From Flavobacterium sp. N1736 (GTDB taxonomy: Bacteria; Bacteroidota; Bacteroidia; Flavobacteriales; Flavobacteriaceae), in the NCBI RefSeq assembly GCF_025947065.1, contig NZ_CP109994.1, positions 4,526,001 to 4,590,000 on the forward strand: DNA of 64,000 nt, in the 5' to 3' direction. Positions 1 to 10,086 of this stretch are shown here, piece by piece; within the stretch, counting starts at the first letter, position 1, and each line of letters opens with the position of its first letter. The position numbers and the translations under genes are program-made. A model generated the notes under the pieces. That model was not told the DNA's origin. It was given only the letters and a program-made list of their open reading frames with translations, and did not search any database.

Positions 1-438
1 AAAGATTACCTGATTGTTAAAAGAATGTATTTTCCAGATAAAATCGATTATTTTGATTTTATTGGCGTCTACTTTTTTAGATAATGAAGTATATTCTAGT
101 TTTCCTTTTTCATTTGGTTTAAAATAACCAAATTCATTATAACCGCCCACGAATATTTTTCCGGAATCATCAATTTTCAAACATCTTACCGAAGTTAAGT
201 TTGGCAATGGATATTGTCGCCATGAAGAGCCGTCAAATTGTAAAAGACCACTATTATTTGCGAAATATAGATTTCCATTCTTATCCTGATCTATGTTCCA
301 GTTTTGTGTGCCTCCTTTATATTCATTTCGTTTGTAATTTCTCACATCCGGAAGTCCAATATTTTTAACCTGCCCAAAAAGTGTAATTGTGAATAGTGTA
401 AAAAAAATAATAATAAAATATGATTTTCTCAATTTCAT
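1..438 (-). CDS. Two-component-regulator propeller protein, N-terminal part (probable PUL regulator)
   Basis: The reading frame is open from an ATG at 438 down to the window edge, 146 codons, so the C-terminus is missing. Residues 1-23 form a signal peptide ending at FGQ. What follows has propeller-type repeats, for example NWNIDQDKNGNLYFAN, GLLQFDGSSWRQYPLP and CLKIDDSGKIFVGGYNEFGYF, which is the pattern of Reg_prop blades in periplasmic sensors of hybrid two-component systems and of triple-Tyr LuxR-type regulators. It is divergent from susC across a 345 bp gap. Regulators of this type usually sense the oligosaccharide released by the neighbouring PUL, so that is the likely role. Whether the missing half is a hybrid kinase or a LuxR-type HTH cannot be seen. 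Confidence 0.75.
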   Translation of the reverse strand, partial: MKLRKSYFIIIFFTLFTITLFGQVKNIGLPDVRNYKRNEYKGGTQNWNIDQDKNGNLYFANNSGLLQFDGSSWRQYPLPNLTSVRCLKIDDSGKIFVGGYNEFGYFKPNEKGKLEYTSLSKKVDANKIKIIDFIWKIHSFNNQVIF

Positions 439-783
439 AATTTTTATAGCTTGTTTCGGTTTTTTATATTTAAATTGTTGTTTTACAGCTATTTAGTGCG
501 TTTATTAACATACTATTTCGTTGTAGAAGGTACTTTTTTATATAAAAATAAGCAATCTTACCTAACTGTAGTGTTTATTTTTGCAATTAACATTTTCATA
601 ACATCTGTAATTTATTATTTAAGTATTTAAATATCAAATGATTATAAAAAAAATGATCGGTTTTTGTAATGTAATAAAATTTAATTTGATGTGTTTTTGT
701 AATGAATTTTAATTGTTGATAGTAAAAAAATAACATTATTATTGCATCAAATTACTAATTAATTAACCAAAATTTTTAGAAAA
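439..783. promoter_or_regulatory. Divergent intergenic region with spaced direct repeat
   Basis: AT-rich 345 bp gap between the divergent regulator and susC. The 12-mer GTTTTTGTAATG occurs twice, at 660-671 and 693-704, exactly 33 bp apart (three helical turns). A TATTTTTG element matching the Bacteroidetes -7 consensus lies at 576-583 but has no obvious -33 partner. The repeat is a candidate activator site for susC; nothing in the gap looks coding. Confidence 0.4.
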
Positions 784-3700
784 ATGAAATTAACAAAATT
801 ACTTATTTTTTGTGTTTCGTCTTTGTTATTCTCGGTTATAGCTGTGGCTCAGGATGTCACAGTAAATGGAGTTATAACTGATGAAAGTGGAATGCCGGTT
901 CCGGGTGCTACTATTGTATTAAAAGGAACAACAAAGTCAACGGCATCAGATTTTGATGGAAAATTCCAAATTCAGGCCGCTTCAAACGGTGTTTTAACAG
1001 TTACTTTTATTGGATACGCTCCGGTAACTGAAGCTGTAAATGGGAGAACAAAGATTACAATTCAATTAAAACCAGAATCGCAAACATTAAATGAAGTTGT
1101 GGTTGTGGGATATGGAACGCAAAAGAAATCAGTTGTAACGGGAGCAATCTCGAGTGTAAAAGCCGCTGATCTTGAAAAAGTACCAAACGGACGTGTAGAG
1201 CAAGCTTTACAAGGTCGTGCAGCAGGTGTTACTGTTGCAGCTACTTCCGGACAGCCTGGTGCAGCTTCAAAAGTGCGTATTAGAGGTATAACTACTTTTA
1301 GAGAAGGAGGAAATGATCCTTTATGGGTTGTTGATGGTGTTGCTGTAGATGCAAATGCAATTGGTTTTATCAATCAAAGCGATATTGAATCTATCGAGGT
1401 GCTTAAAGATGCTGCTTCTGCTGCAATTTATGGTACTCGTGCTGCGACAGGAGTTATTTTGGTTACGACTAAAAAAGGAAAATCAGGAAAAATTTCTGTA
1501 AATTATAATGGTTTTGCAGGTACATCTGGTCCGGCTAAAAGATTAAAATTACTGAATGCTACAGATTATGCTACATTAATGAATGAAAGATCTGTACGTG
1601 ATGGTGGTGCAAAAAAATATGCGGATCCGGCATCTTTTGGTAATGGAACTAATTGGCAGGATGCAATTTTTAATGATTCAGCTTTTAGATACACACACGA
1701 ATTAAGCATTAGCGGAGGTGGTGAAAAATCTACTTTTTATGCCTCTTTCGGTATTCAGGATCAGGAAGGTATTGTTGCAACAGATATTTCGAATTATACA
1801 AAGAAAAATTTCCGTTTAAACTCAACACATAAAATTTCTGACTATTTTACTTTCGGACAGACTTTTGGTTACACACACCAAAAAACGAAAGGTATTGGAA
1901 ATACAAACAGTGAGTTTGGAGGTCCTTTAAGTTCTGCAATTAACTTAGACCCGATTACTCCGTTAGTGGAGACAAACCCAGCATTAAATACTACTGGATA
2001 TTATGCAAATGCAGGTATTATTAGAGATGCTAATGGAAATCCTTACGGAATTTCTCCTGTGGTTCAACAAGAAATGACGAATCCTTTAGGTTATATCCAA
2101 ACAAGATTAGGTCAATTCGAATGGTCAGATGATTTTGTTGGAAATGCTTATTTAGAGGCTAACATCACTCCACATTTAAAATTCAGAACAACGCTTGGTG
2201 GTAAATTAGCGTATTGGGGTAAAGAAGGTTTTACACCGATGTTTTACCTAAATCCAAACATGAAAGCGGATAGAAATAATTTCAGCCAGGATAATAACAG
2301 ATCTCTTGCATGGACTCTTGAAAATATTTTAACATATTCTAATAAATTCGGAGATCATACGGTAAACATTTTAGCAGGACAAGGAGCTTATGTAGAAAAC
2401 ATTGGTGGTTCTATTGGAGTAAGTATGTTTGGTTTGCCAATTACAAGTTATAAAGATGCATCTTTTAATTTTGACATTCCACAAACAGACAGAGTAAACA
2501 GAGCAAGTGATTTTGTTGAGCACAAATTATCTTCATTGTTTTTACGTGCCAATTATGATTACATGGAGAAATATCTTTTCACAGGAATTGTTCGTCGTGA
2601 CGGATCAACTCGTTTTGGTGAAAATAAAAAATGGGGAGTTTTCCCTTCATTCTCTTTAGGATGGGTACTTTCAAAAGAAGCATTCTGGAAAGAAAACAAT
2701 GTAGTGAATAGTTTAAAACTACGTGGAGGTTACGGAGTTGTTGGTAATGATAATATCGACGATTTTAAATACAGAGCTTTAGTAGTAGGAGGATATAACT
2801 ATTCTGTTGGACCAAATGGTGACATTACAACAGGTTATGGAAACTCTACTTTACCAAATGCCGATTTAGGATGGGAAGAAACATCTCAAACTACTGTAGG
2901 TCTTGATGCAAAACTTTTTAATGATTTCTCACTTGCTGTTGATTACTACAAAAAATCAACTAAAGGAATTTTAAGAAACGTTGTAATTCCGGGATACGTA
3001 GGAGTTGTTGATCCGCCTTCTGCAAATATTGCTGATATGGACAACAGTGGTATTGAAGTAGAATTAGGATACAAGAAAAAACTTGGTGATTTTAATTTAG
3101 GAGTTAATGCAAATGTTGCTTACTTAAAAAATGAAATCACTTACGTAGGATCATCTACTAATTTTATTGTTGGAGATGCTACTTTTCAATCAATGGGACC
3201 AGTAACAAGAACACAAGTTGGTCATTCATTCAACGAGTTTTATGGTTATAAAACAGCAGGTATTTTTCAAAACGCAGCAGAAGTTGCAGCATACAAAAAT
3301 GCTTCAGGAGGTTTAATTCAGCCAAATGCTCAACCGGGAGATTTCCGTTGGGTAGATTCAAATGGCGATGGTGCTATAAATGATGATGACAAACAATTTT
3401 TAGGAACAAATATTCCTAAGTATACATTTGGTCTTACTGTAAACCTTGATTACAAACGTTTTGATTTCATGGCATTTGCTCAGGGATCAGCAGGAAGTAA
3501 AATTTTCCAGGGATTAAGAAGACTTGATGTACCAAATGCAAACTACCAAACAGAAGCTTTAGGCCGTTGGACAGGAGAAGGAACTTCAAACGATTATCCT
3601 AGAATGACTGGTAATGACCCAAATAAAAACTTCAGTAATATGTCTGATTTTTATCTTGAAAATGGAAATTACGTACGTTTAAAAATTGTTCAGCTTGGAT

Positions 3701-3894
3701 ACACACTTCCAACTAATTTATCATCTAAAATTGGTTCAGATAAAATCCGTTTTTACGTAACAGGAGAAAACTTAATCACTTTTACAAAATACACTGGATA
3801 TGATCCGGAAATTGGAGGTCAGGTTTTTGGGGTAGATAAAGGAGTTTATCCACAAGCAAGATCTATTCTGTTGGGAGCTAACGTTCAATTTTAA
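784..3894 (+). CDS. susC: SusC/RagA-family TonB-linked outer-membrane protein
   Basis: 1036 aa, the usual size for SusC. It has a signal peptide ending at VAVAQ (about residue 23), a CarboxypepD_reg-like beta-sandwich at about 25-105, a TonB-box-like segment LNEVVVVGYGTQKK, a plug domain at about 115-230 and a 22-strand type barrel to the C-terminus, ending in an aromatic residue (ANVQF). SusC imports oligosaccharides through the outer membrane with TonB energy and pairs with the SusD lipoprotein encoded 14 bp downstream. The glycosidases that follow suggest that a beta-glucan oligosaccharide is the cargo. The family call is firm; the substrate is inferred. Confidence 0.96.
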   Translation: MKLTKLLIFCVSSLLFSVIAVAQDVTVNGVITDESGMPVPGATIVLKGTTKSTASDFDGKFQIQAASNGVLTVTFIGYAPVTEAVNGRTKITIQLKPESQTLNEVVVVGYGTQKKSVVTGAISSVKAADLEKVPNGRVEQALQGRAAGVTVAATSGQPGAASKVRIRGITTFREGGNDPLWVVDGVAVDANAIGFINQSDIESIEVLKDAASAAIYGTRAATGVILVTTKKGKSGKISVNYNGFAGTSGPAKRLKLLNATDYATLMNERSVRDGGAKKYADPASFGNGTNWQDAIFNDSAFRYTHELSISGGGEKSTFYASFGIQDQEGIVATDISNYTKKNFRLNSTHKISDYFTFGQTFGYTHQKTKGIGNTNSEFGGPLSSAINLDPITPLVETNPALNTTGYYANAGIIRDANGNPYGISPVVQQEMTNPLGYIQTRLGQFEWSDDFVGNAYLEANITPHLKFRTTLGGKLAYWGKEGFTPMFYLNPNMKADRNNFSQDNNRSLAWTLENILTYSNKFGDHTVNILAGQGAYVENIGGSIGVSMFGLPITSYKDASFNFDIPQTDRVNRASDFVEHKLSSLFLRANYDYMEKYLFTGIVRRDGSTRFGENKKWGVFPSFSLGWVLSKEAFWKENNVVNSLKLRGGYGVVGNDNIDDFKYRALVVGGYNYSVGPNGDITTGYGNSTLPNADLGWEETSQTTVGLDAKLFNDFSLAVDYYKKSTKGILRNVVIPGYVGVVDPPSANIADMDNSGIEVELGYKKKLGDFNLGVNANVAYLKNEITYVGSSTNFIVGDATFQSMGPVTRTQVGHSFNEFYGYKTAGIFQNAAEVAAYKNASGGLIQPNAQPGDFRWVDSNGDGAINDDDKQFLGTNIPKYTFGLTVNLDYKRFDFMAFAQGSAGSKIFQGLRRLDVPNANYQTEALGRWTGEGTSNDYPRMTGNDPNKNFSNMSDFYLENGNYVRLKIVQLGYTLPTNLSSKIGSDKIRFYVTGENLITFTKYTGYDPEIGGQVFGVDKGVYPQARSILLGANVQF

Positions 3895-3908
3895 AAAATT
3901 AAAGAATT

Positions 3909-5420
3909 ATGAAAACTATAAAATTTAAATACATATATATTGCTGTAGCAATGGCAGTTCTGGGATCTTGCTCTGAAGATTTCGTGACCATTAATCCAGA
4001 GGGAAAATTTGATACAAGCACCTATTTTGCTAACGAACAACAATGTTATGCTGCTTTAATGGGAACTTACGATCCGTTGAGAAAAAACACCGGTGGTTTC
4101 GAAAATTTAGTAGCAATGCTAAATGCAGGATCAGATGATTTTTATGCAGGTGGAGGAAATGCTACGGATGGAAATGGAATTCAGAATTTCTCTACGCACT
4201 CACTTTCTTCAATTATTATTCCCGCTAGTTACTGGAACGATCATTATCAAGGTGTTTCAAGAGCAAATTTGCTGTTAGAGAAACTTCCTGCAGCTACTAT
4301 GGATAATAATGCAAGACTTAGATTTGCTGCAGAAGCAAAAACATTGCGTGCATTCTATTACTTTAATTTAGTAAGATTGTTTAAAAACATTCCATTAGTT
4401 TTAGTGCCATTAACAACTCAAACTATTTATGATCCTGAACAAGTTGCGCCAGAAGTTATTTATGCACAAATAGAAAAAGATTTATTAGAAGCAATTCCTG
4501 CTTTACCTAATACAGTTGATCGTGCAACAGAAGCCGGAAGATTTAATAAAGGAGCCGCTCAGGCACTACTTGGAAAAGTATATTTATTTGAAGATAAAAA
4601 ACCGGAAGCAGCTGCAGTTTTAGCACAAGTAAACGGTACTCCGGGACAACCTAATCAATACGGAAATAAATTACTGACTAATTTTAGTGATTTATGGATT
4701 ACTACAAATAAATTTAATGCAGAGTCTATAATAGAAGTATCGCATAGTGCTGCCGGTAACTCAGATTGGACTTTCTGGGGGAATGGAAAAGACGAAGGAA
4801 ACTCTTTAAATATTATGGTTGGACCTAGAGGTTATACAAGACCGGCAGGTTCAGATGCACCGGATCTTCCTGCAGGATGGGCTTTCAACGTGGCGACTCA
4901 AAAATTGTATGATGTAATTAAAACAGATCCAAGATTTGGAGCAACTATTCTTGATTTAAAAGCTTTAAAAGCAGCTGGCAAAGCAGATTATATTCCAGCT
5001 TACCAGGATACAGGTTACTTCCTGAATAAATATCTTCCAAGAAAATCAGATGTTAGTACAGGAGGAGGTAACTCAGAGTTAAACTACAGACAAAACTCTT
5101 ATGTGATCAGACTTGCTGATACGTATTTAATGGAGGCAGAAGCTTTAGGAGCGACAGGACAAAGAGCGCAGGATTTACTTGACGCCGTTAGAAACAGAGC
5201 GCATGCGCCACTTGTTCCCGTATCATTAGCAGCTATTAAAAACGAGAGAAGAATTGAATTAGCTGGTGAAGGACATAGATTTTTTGATTTAGTAAGATGG
5301 GGAGATGCAGCAGCAGCACTATCTGACAGAGGTTTTGATGCAGGTACTGACGAAATTTTCCCAATACCATACACAGAACTTAATGGTACTAAATTGAAAC
5401 AAAATCCTCATTATCAATAA
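3909..5420 (+). CDS. susD: RagB/SusD-family nutrient-binding outer-membrane lipoprotein
   Basis: 503 aa with a lipoprotein signal peptide whose lipobox Cys is at residue 21 (MAVLGSC). The N-terminal NPEGKFDTSTYF region, the TPR-like helices (AEAKTLRAFYYFNLVRLFKNIPLV) and the C-terminal ERRIELAGEGHRFFDLVRWG block are hallmarks of SusD_RagB. It caps the SusC barrel and binds the glycan at the cell surface. It starts 14 bp after susC, and a hairpin about 40 bp after its stop separates it from the enzyme genes, so susCD may be expressed at a higher level than the enzymes. Confidence 0.96.
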   Translation: MKTIKFKYIYIAVAMAVLGSCSEDFVTINPEGKFDTSTYFANEQQCYAALMGTYDPLRKNTGGFENLVAMLNAGSDDFYAGGGNATDGNGIQNFSTHSLSSIIIPASYWNDHYQGVSRANLLLEKLPAATMDNNARLRFAAEAKTLRAFYYFNLVRLFKNIPLVLVPLTTQTIYDPEQVAPEVIYAQIEKDLLEAIPALPNTVDRATEAGRFNKGAAQALLGKVYLFEDKKPEAAAVLAQVNGTPGQPNQYGNKLLTNFSDLWITTNKFNAESIIEVSHSAAGNSDWTFWGNGKDEGNSLNIMVGPRGYTRPAGSDAPDLPAGWAFNVATQKLYDVIKTDPRFGATILDLKALKAAGKADYIPAYQDTGYFLNKYLPRKSDVSTGGGNSELNYRQNSYVIRLADTYLMEAEALGATGQRAQDLLDAVRNRAHAPLVPVSLAAIKNERRIELAGEGHRFFDLVRWGDAAAALSDRGFDAGTDEIFPIPYTELNGTKLKQNPHYQ

Positions 5421-5457
5421 GAAATAAAAATAAAGTTTAAGTTTAAGTTTGGTTGTA

Positions 5458-5490
5458 AATAGCCCATAATCACTATGAGTATGGGCTATT
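5458..5490 (+). terminator. Hairpin after susD
   Basis: Arms AATAGCCCATA (5458-5468) and TATGGGCTATT (5480-5490) are exact complements around an 11 nt loop, followed by TTT then AAA. The short T tract suggests partial termination between susCD and the enzyme genes rather than a full stop. Confidence 0.6.
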
Positions 5491-5573
5491 TTTAAATCCT
5501 TAAACGATTAGAATGTGTTTTTACAGATAAAGAGTTTCTTTAAAAAACTTCAATTTTAAATAATAAGGGAAGA

Positions 5574-7028
5574 ATGAAAAAAAATAGTTTTAAGATTCTA
5601 TGCTTTTTGTTTTCGCTGACAGCATTTGCACAGCAGCCAAAAACAAAAAAAGAATTTACAACCAATGGAAAAAAAGTAACAGTTTATACAACAGCCGAAA
5701 ATTCAAAATTAAGATTAACATCTACAGATAATTTAACTTTTTCAGCATCAAAACAACCTTTAGAAACAGAATCATCTGTTTTTGTACAACCATCTAAAAA
5801 GTTTCAAACCTTTATGGGAATTGGGGGTGCTATTACTGATGCGAGTGCCGAAATTTTTGCTAAACTTTCAAAAGAAAAGCAAACGGAATTTTTAAATGCC
5901 TACTACGATAAACAAAAAGGTATAGGCTATTCATTGCTAAGAACCACGATACAAAGTTCTGATTTTAGCAGTGGAAGCTACTCTTATATCGAAGAAGGAG
6001 ATAAAGATTTAAAAACTTTTTCTATTGATCACGATAGACAATATCGCATTCCATTAATAAAGCAAGCCATAAAAACTGCCGGTGGAAAATTAACCACTTA
6101 TGTTGCACCATGGTCGCCAAATGCTTTTATGAAAAGCAATAAAAACGTTTTAAAAGGCGGAACATTATTGCCGGAATATTATCAGACATGGGCAAATTTT
6201 TATGCCAAATTTATAAAAGCTTACGAGAAAGAAGGAATTCCAATTTGGGGAACTTCAACTCAAAACGAACCTATGGCAGTTCAAACCTGGGAATCTTGTA
6301 TTTATACAGCAGAAGACGAAAGAGATTTTATTAAAAACTTTCTTGGGCCAACTTTGAAAAAAGAAAAACTGGGCAATGTAAAAATCATAGTCTGGGATCA
6401 CAATCGTGATTTAATGAATTACAGAGCCAATGTCATTTATTCTGATCCCGAAGCTTCAAAGTACGTTTGGGGAATGGGTTTTCATTGGTACGAAAACTGG
6501 TCCGGCGGCGCATCAATGTTTGATAATGTTGGTAAAGTGCACGAAGCATATCCGGACAAAGGACTAATGTTTACAGAAGGATGTATCGAAAAATTTGACG
6601 CCGCAAAATATCAATTTTGGGGTAACGGAGAAAGATATGGTATTTCTATGATTAATGATTTTAATAATGGAACTGCTGCCTGGACAGATTGGAATATTCT
6701 TTTAGACCAAAACGGAGGACCAAATCATGTTGGAAATTTCTGTTTTTCGCCAATTCATGCTGATACAACTACGGGTGAATTAATTTATACACCATCGTAT
6801 TATTACATCGGACATTTTTCAAAATTCATACACTTAAATGCAGTAAGAGTAAGCACAGCCGTAAGCAGAAGCGCTTTATTAAGTACTTCATTTTTAAATA
6901 CCGACGGAACAATGGCAACAATTGTCATGAATCAATCTGACAAAGAAATTACATATAATTTGATTATAGCAGCTCAAAAAACAGTAGTCAAAATACCTGC
7001 GCATGCTATACAAACACTTGTTTATTAA
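5574..7028 (+). CDS. GH30-family glycosidase, copy 1
   Basis: 484 aa. The signal peptide ends near TAFAQQ, so the enzyme is exported without a lipid anchor. The GH30 hallmarks are present: GIGGAITDASAE near residue 85, the acid/base Glu232 in TQNEPM, and the nucleophile Glu335 in FTEGC. A TIM barrel with a short beta-sandwich tail (IVMNQSDKEITYNL) fits the family. GH30 in PULs covers beta-1,6-glucanases, beta-glucosylceramidase-like enzymes and xylanases; this one lacks visible xylanase (subfamily 8) features. It is a close paralogue of the next gene, including a 44 nt identical stretch. Exo or endo action on beta-1,6-glucan is an inference from the GH3/GH5/GH30 context. Confidence 0.9.
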   Translation: MKKNSFKILCFLFSLTAFAQQPKTKKEFTTNGKKVTVYTTAENSKLRLTSTDNLTFSASKQPLETESSVFVQPSKKFQTFMGIGGAITDASAEIFAKLSKEKQTEFLNAYYDKQKGIGYSLLRTTIQSSDFSSGSYSYIEEGDKDLKTFSIDHDRQYRIPLIKQAIKTAGGKLTTYVAPWSPNAFMKSNKNVLKGGTLLPEYYQTWANFYAKFIKAYEKEGIPIWGTSTQNEPMAVQTWESCIYTAEDERDFIKNFLGPTLKKEKLGNVKIIVWDHNRDLMNYRANVIYSDPEASKYVWGMGFHWYENWSGGASMFDNVGKVHEAYPDKGLMFTEGCIEKFDAAKYQFWGNGERYGISMINDFNNGTAAWTDWNILLDQNGGPNHVGNFCFSPIHADTTTGELIYTPSYYYIGHFSKFIHLNAVRVSTAVSRSALLSTSFLNTDGTMATIVMNQSDKEITYNLIIAAQKTVVKIPAHAIQTLVY

Positions 7029-7047
7029 TATTTTGTAGTTAAATACG

Positions 7048-7080
7048 AGGGTTCAAATTGAATCATCCAATTGAACCCTC
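7048..7080 (+). terminator. Hairpin between the first two GH30 genes
   Basis: GAGGGTTCAAATTG (from 7048) pairs with CAATTGAACCCTC (to 7080), 13 bp with one bulge and a 6 nt loop. No strong T tract follows, so it may be an mRNA-processing or stabilising stem within the PUL transcript rather than a terminator. Confidence 0.45.
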
Positions 7081-7110
7081 AACTTAATTTAATCATTTTT
7101 TGAAAGTACA

Positions 7111-8574
7111 ATGAAAACCATCAATAGAATTTTAATAGCATCAATACTAGTTCTACAAATAAGTTGTTCTTCATCAAAGGGCGTAGATAATTCTTTAGCA
7201 TCTGCATCCCAAACAAATAAAAAAATAGCAGTATATACCACTGCCGAAAACACAAACCTGAAATTATCATTATCAAATAATTTCATTTCAACATCACAGC
7301 AAACAAAATCAACAGTTTCGATTACAATAGATCCTGAAAAAACAGACCAGACTTTTCTGGGAATTGGCGGCGCAATTACAGATGCAAGTGCGGAAGTTTT
7401 TGCCAAATTATCGCCAAAAAAACAGCAGGAATTTCTTACTGCCTATTACAACAAAAACAAAGGAATTGGTTACACATTAGCCAGAACCAACATACATAGC
7501 TGTGATTTTAGCAGCGATAGTTATACCTATATTACCGAAGGCGACAAAGACCTCAAAACCTTCAATATTGATCACGACAGAAAATATCGAATTCCATTAC
7601 TTAAAAAAGCAATAGAAACTGCCGGCGGGAAATTAACTTTATTTGCTAGTCCGTGGAGTCCCCCAGCTTTCATGAAAGACAATAATGATATTTTGCACGG
7701 CGGCGTTTTATTGCCAGAGTTTGCACAATCATGGGCAAATTACTATGTTAAATTTATTCAGGAATACGAAAAAGAAGGAATTCCGGTTTGGGGATTAACC
7801 GTTCAGAACGAACCAATGGCAAAGCAAAGATGGGAATCCTGCATTTATACGCCCGAAGCCGAAAGAGATTTCCTGAAAAACTTTCTTGGACCAACTTTAG
7901 AAAAAGAAGGACTTGGTGCTAAAAACGTGATTATTTGGGATCACAATCGCGGAGACATGTTAGAAAAAAGAGCCAATTTGGTTTTCTCAGATCCTGAAGT
8001 TTCAAAATATGCCTGGGGAATTGGATTTCACTGGTATGAAACCTGGAATGGCGGAACTCCAAAATTTGAATCAGTAGCTAAAGTTCACGAAGCATTTCCA
8101 AACAAAAATCTGCTATTTACAGAAGGCTGTATCGAAAAATTTGATGCTTCAAAATTTCAGTTTTGGGGAAATGCAGAACGATACGGAATCAATATGATCA
8201 ACGATTTCAATAACGGAACCGTTGGCTGGACAGACTGGAATATTCTTTTAGACCAAAACGGAGGACCAAATCATGTTGGCAATTTCTGCTTTGCACCAAT
8301 TCACGCAGACACCACAAAAGATGAATTAATCTTTACGCCAATGTATTATTATATTGGTCATTTCTCAAAATTTATTCGACCAGATGCTAAAAGAATAAAC
8401 GAAACCATCAGCGATAAAACATTATTGAGTACATCATTTAAAAACACAGATGGAAAAATCGTCACCATTGTCATGAACCAATCCAATAAAGATGTTGTAT
8501 ACAATTTAACCGGCAGCACTTTAAAAACCACAATAACCATTCCGTCACACGCTATACAAACCATTATATATTAG
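7111..8574 (+). CDS. GH30-family glycosidase lipoprotein, copy 2
   Basis: 487 aa with a lipoprotein signal (lipobox Cys19 in LQISC followed by SSSKG), so it is membrane-anchored, perhaps at the surface. Same architecture as the preceding gene: GIGGAITDASAE, acid/base Glu234 in VQNEPM, nucleophile Glu338 in FTEGC. The two proteins align along nearly their whole length, so this is a tandem duplication with one copy lipidated and the other soluble. That suggests a division of labour, surface cleavage against periplasmic trimming. The start gives a normal signal peptide 82 bp after the previous stop. Confidence 0.9.
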   Translation: MKTINRILIASILVLQISCSSSKGVDNSLASASQTNKKIAVYTTAENTNLKLSLSNNFISTSQQTKSTVSITIDPEKTDQTFLGIGGAITDASAEVFAKLSPKKQQEFLTAYYNKNKGIGYTLARTNIHSCDFSSDSYTYITEGDKDLKTFNIDHDRKYRIPLLKKAIETAGGKLTLFASPWSPPAFMKDNNDILHGGVLLPEFAQSWANYYVKFIQEYEKEGIPVWGLTVQNEPMAKQRWESCIYTPEAERDFLKNFLGPTLEKEGLGAKNVIIWDHNRGDMLEKRANLVFSDPEVSKYAWGIGFHWYETWNGGTPKFESVAKVHEAFPNKNLLFTEGCIEKFDASKFQFWGNAERYGINMINDFNNGTVGWTDWNILLDQNGGPNHVGNFCFAPIHADTTKDELIFTPMYYYIGHFSKFIRPDAKRINETISDKTLLSTSFKNTDGKIVTIVMNQSNKDVVYNLTGSTLKTTITIPSHAIQTIIY

Positions 8575-8603
8575 ACTTGACGACAAACTAAAAAACTATA
8601 AAA

Positions 8604-10061
8604 ATGAAACCAAATCTTAAAAATGCCATACAAGTATTGTTTTTTGCGGCAGCAGTATTTACTCAGGTAAAATGCTCCTCATCCAACGATACTGTTGAAA
8701 ATCCTCCGGTATCGCCGCCCGTTACCGTTACAAATGATGTTGATTTTTGGTTAACAAAAGGAGATCAAAGCGTTTTATTGGCAAAGCAAAGCGGAGTAAT
8801 AGGATTTGGAACAACAACTAATACGTTTTCAAATATAGAAGTAGACGCTTCTCAAAAATACCAGACAGTCGACGGTTTTGGATATACGTTAACAGGAGGA
8901 AGTGTAGATGTAATCAACCAGTTAAATACAACAAAAAGAACAGCACTTTTACAGGAATTATTTGGCTCTGCCGAAAATTCAATAGGAATAAGTTATATCA
9001 GAATCAGTATTGGAGCTTCAGATTTAAGCGCAGATACTTTTACTTATAATGACCTTGCAACCGGAGAAACTGATTTAGATCTTGCTAAATTTAGTTTAGA
9101 AAAAGACAAAAATTTAATTGCAGTATTAAAAGAAATTTTAGCCATTAATCCTAAAATTTTAATCCTGGCAACACCGTGGTCAGCGCCACTTTGGATGAAA
9201 GATAAAAACAGCTTTGTTGGAGGAAAACTAAACACCCAATATTATGATGTTTACGCTAAATATTTTGTAAAATATATTCAGCAAATGAAAACAGAAGGAA
9301 TTACAATTGATGCCGTAACGCCTCAAAATGAACCTTTGCACGACGGAAATAATCCAAGCATGTATATGTCTGCAGGAGAACAGGCAAACTTTATTAAAAA
9401 TAATTTAGGTCCGGCTTTCAAAACAGCCAATATCACCACAAAAATTATTGCTTACGACCACAATTGTGACAACGCAAATTATCCGAAAGAAATTTTAGCA
9501 GATGCCGCTGCATTTCCTTTTGTAGACGGATCGGCTTTTCATTTATATGCGGGAAATATCAGTGCACTTTCAGATGTATATAATGCTTATCCAACAAAAA
9601 ACATCTATTTCACAGAACAATTTACAGCATCAACCGGAGACTTTGGAGGAGATTTAAAATGGCATCTTAAAAATGTCATTATTGGCTCAATGAGAAATTT
9701 CAGCAGAAATGCTTTAGAATGGAATTTAGCCAATAACGCGTCTTTTCAGCCACATACACAAGGCGGCTGTACGACTTGCAAAGGCGCGATAACCATAACT
9801 TCAAGCGATAATTTTCAGCGCAACGTGGCGTATTATATCATTGCCCATGCGTCAAAATTTGTTCCGGCAGGTTCTGTTAGAATTGCAAGTAACACCAGCG
9901 GAAATTTACAGAACGTTGCATTCTTAACACCATCAGGCTCAAAAGTATTAATTGTTGAAAATGACGGATCGGCAAACGAAACCTTCAATATTAAATACAA
10001 TGGCAAATGGGTAGCCATAACGCTGGATGCCGGAGCCGTTGGCACTTATATATGGAAATAA
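8604..10061 (+). CDS. GH30-family glycosidase lipoprotein, second type, copy 1
   Basis: 485 aa, lipoprotein with Cys24 (TQVKC) and a Ser/Pro-rich linker (about 25-45). Catalytic acid/base is Glu243 in PQNEPLH, nucleophile Glu338 in FTEQF. The glycine-rich start of the barrel reads GFGYTLTGGSV, unlike the GIGGAITDAS of the first pair, so this belongs to a different GH30 subgroup. Its sister is the GH30 gene starting at 12882. A conserved GGCTTCKGAI segment near 390 holds two Cys that could form a disulphide near the active site. The subgroup resembles the endo-beta-1,6-glucanase type, but the assignment needs a tree. Confidence 0.88.
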   Translation: MKPNLKNAIQVLFFAAAVFTQVKCSSSNDTVENPPVSPPVTVTNDVDFWLTKGDQSVLLAKQSGVIGFGTTTNTFSNIEVDASQKYQTVDGFGYTLTGGSVDVINQLNTTKRTALLQELFGSAENSIGISYIRISIGASDLSADTFTYNDLATGETDLDLAKFSLEKDKNLIAVLKEILAINPKILILATPWSAPLWMKDKNSFVGGKLNTQYYDVYAKYFVKYIQQMKTEGITIDAVTPQNEPLHDGNNPSMYMSAGEQANFIKNNLGPAFKTANITTKIIAYDHNCDNANYPKEILADAAAFPFVDGSAFHLYAGNISALSDVYNAYPTKNIYFTEQFTASTGDFGGDLKWHLKNVIIGSMRNFSRNALEWNLANNASFQPHTQGGCTTCKGAITITSSDNFQRNVAYYIIAHASKFVPAGSVRIASNTSGNLQNVAFLTPSGSKVLIVENDGSANETFNIKYNGKWVAITLDAGAVGTYIWK

Positions 10062-10086
10062 AAAGATAGAATAAATTACTTTTCAG

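Noticed and set aside
1062..1373. 103-codon open frame opposite to susC
   Set aside because: Fully inside the SusC plug domain; Cys/Thr/Pro-rich product without features.
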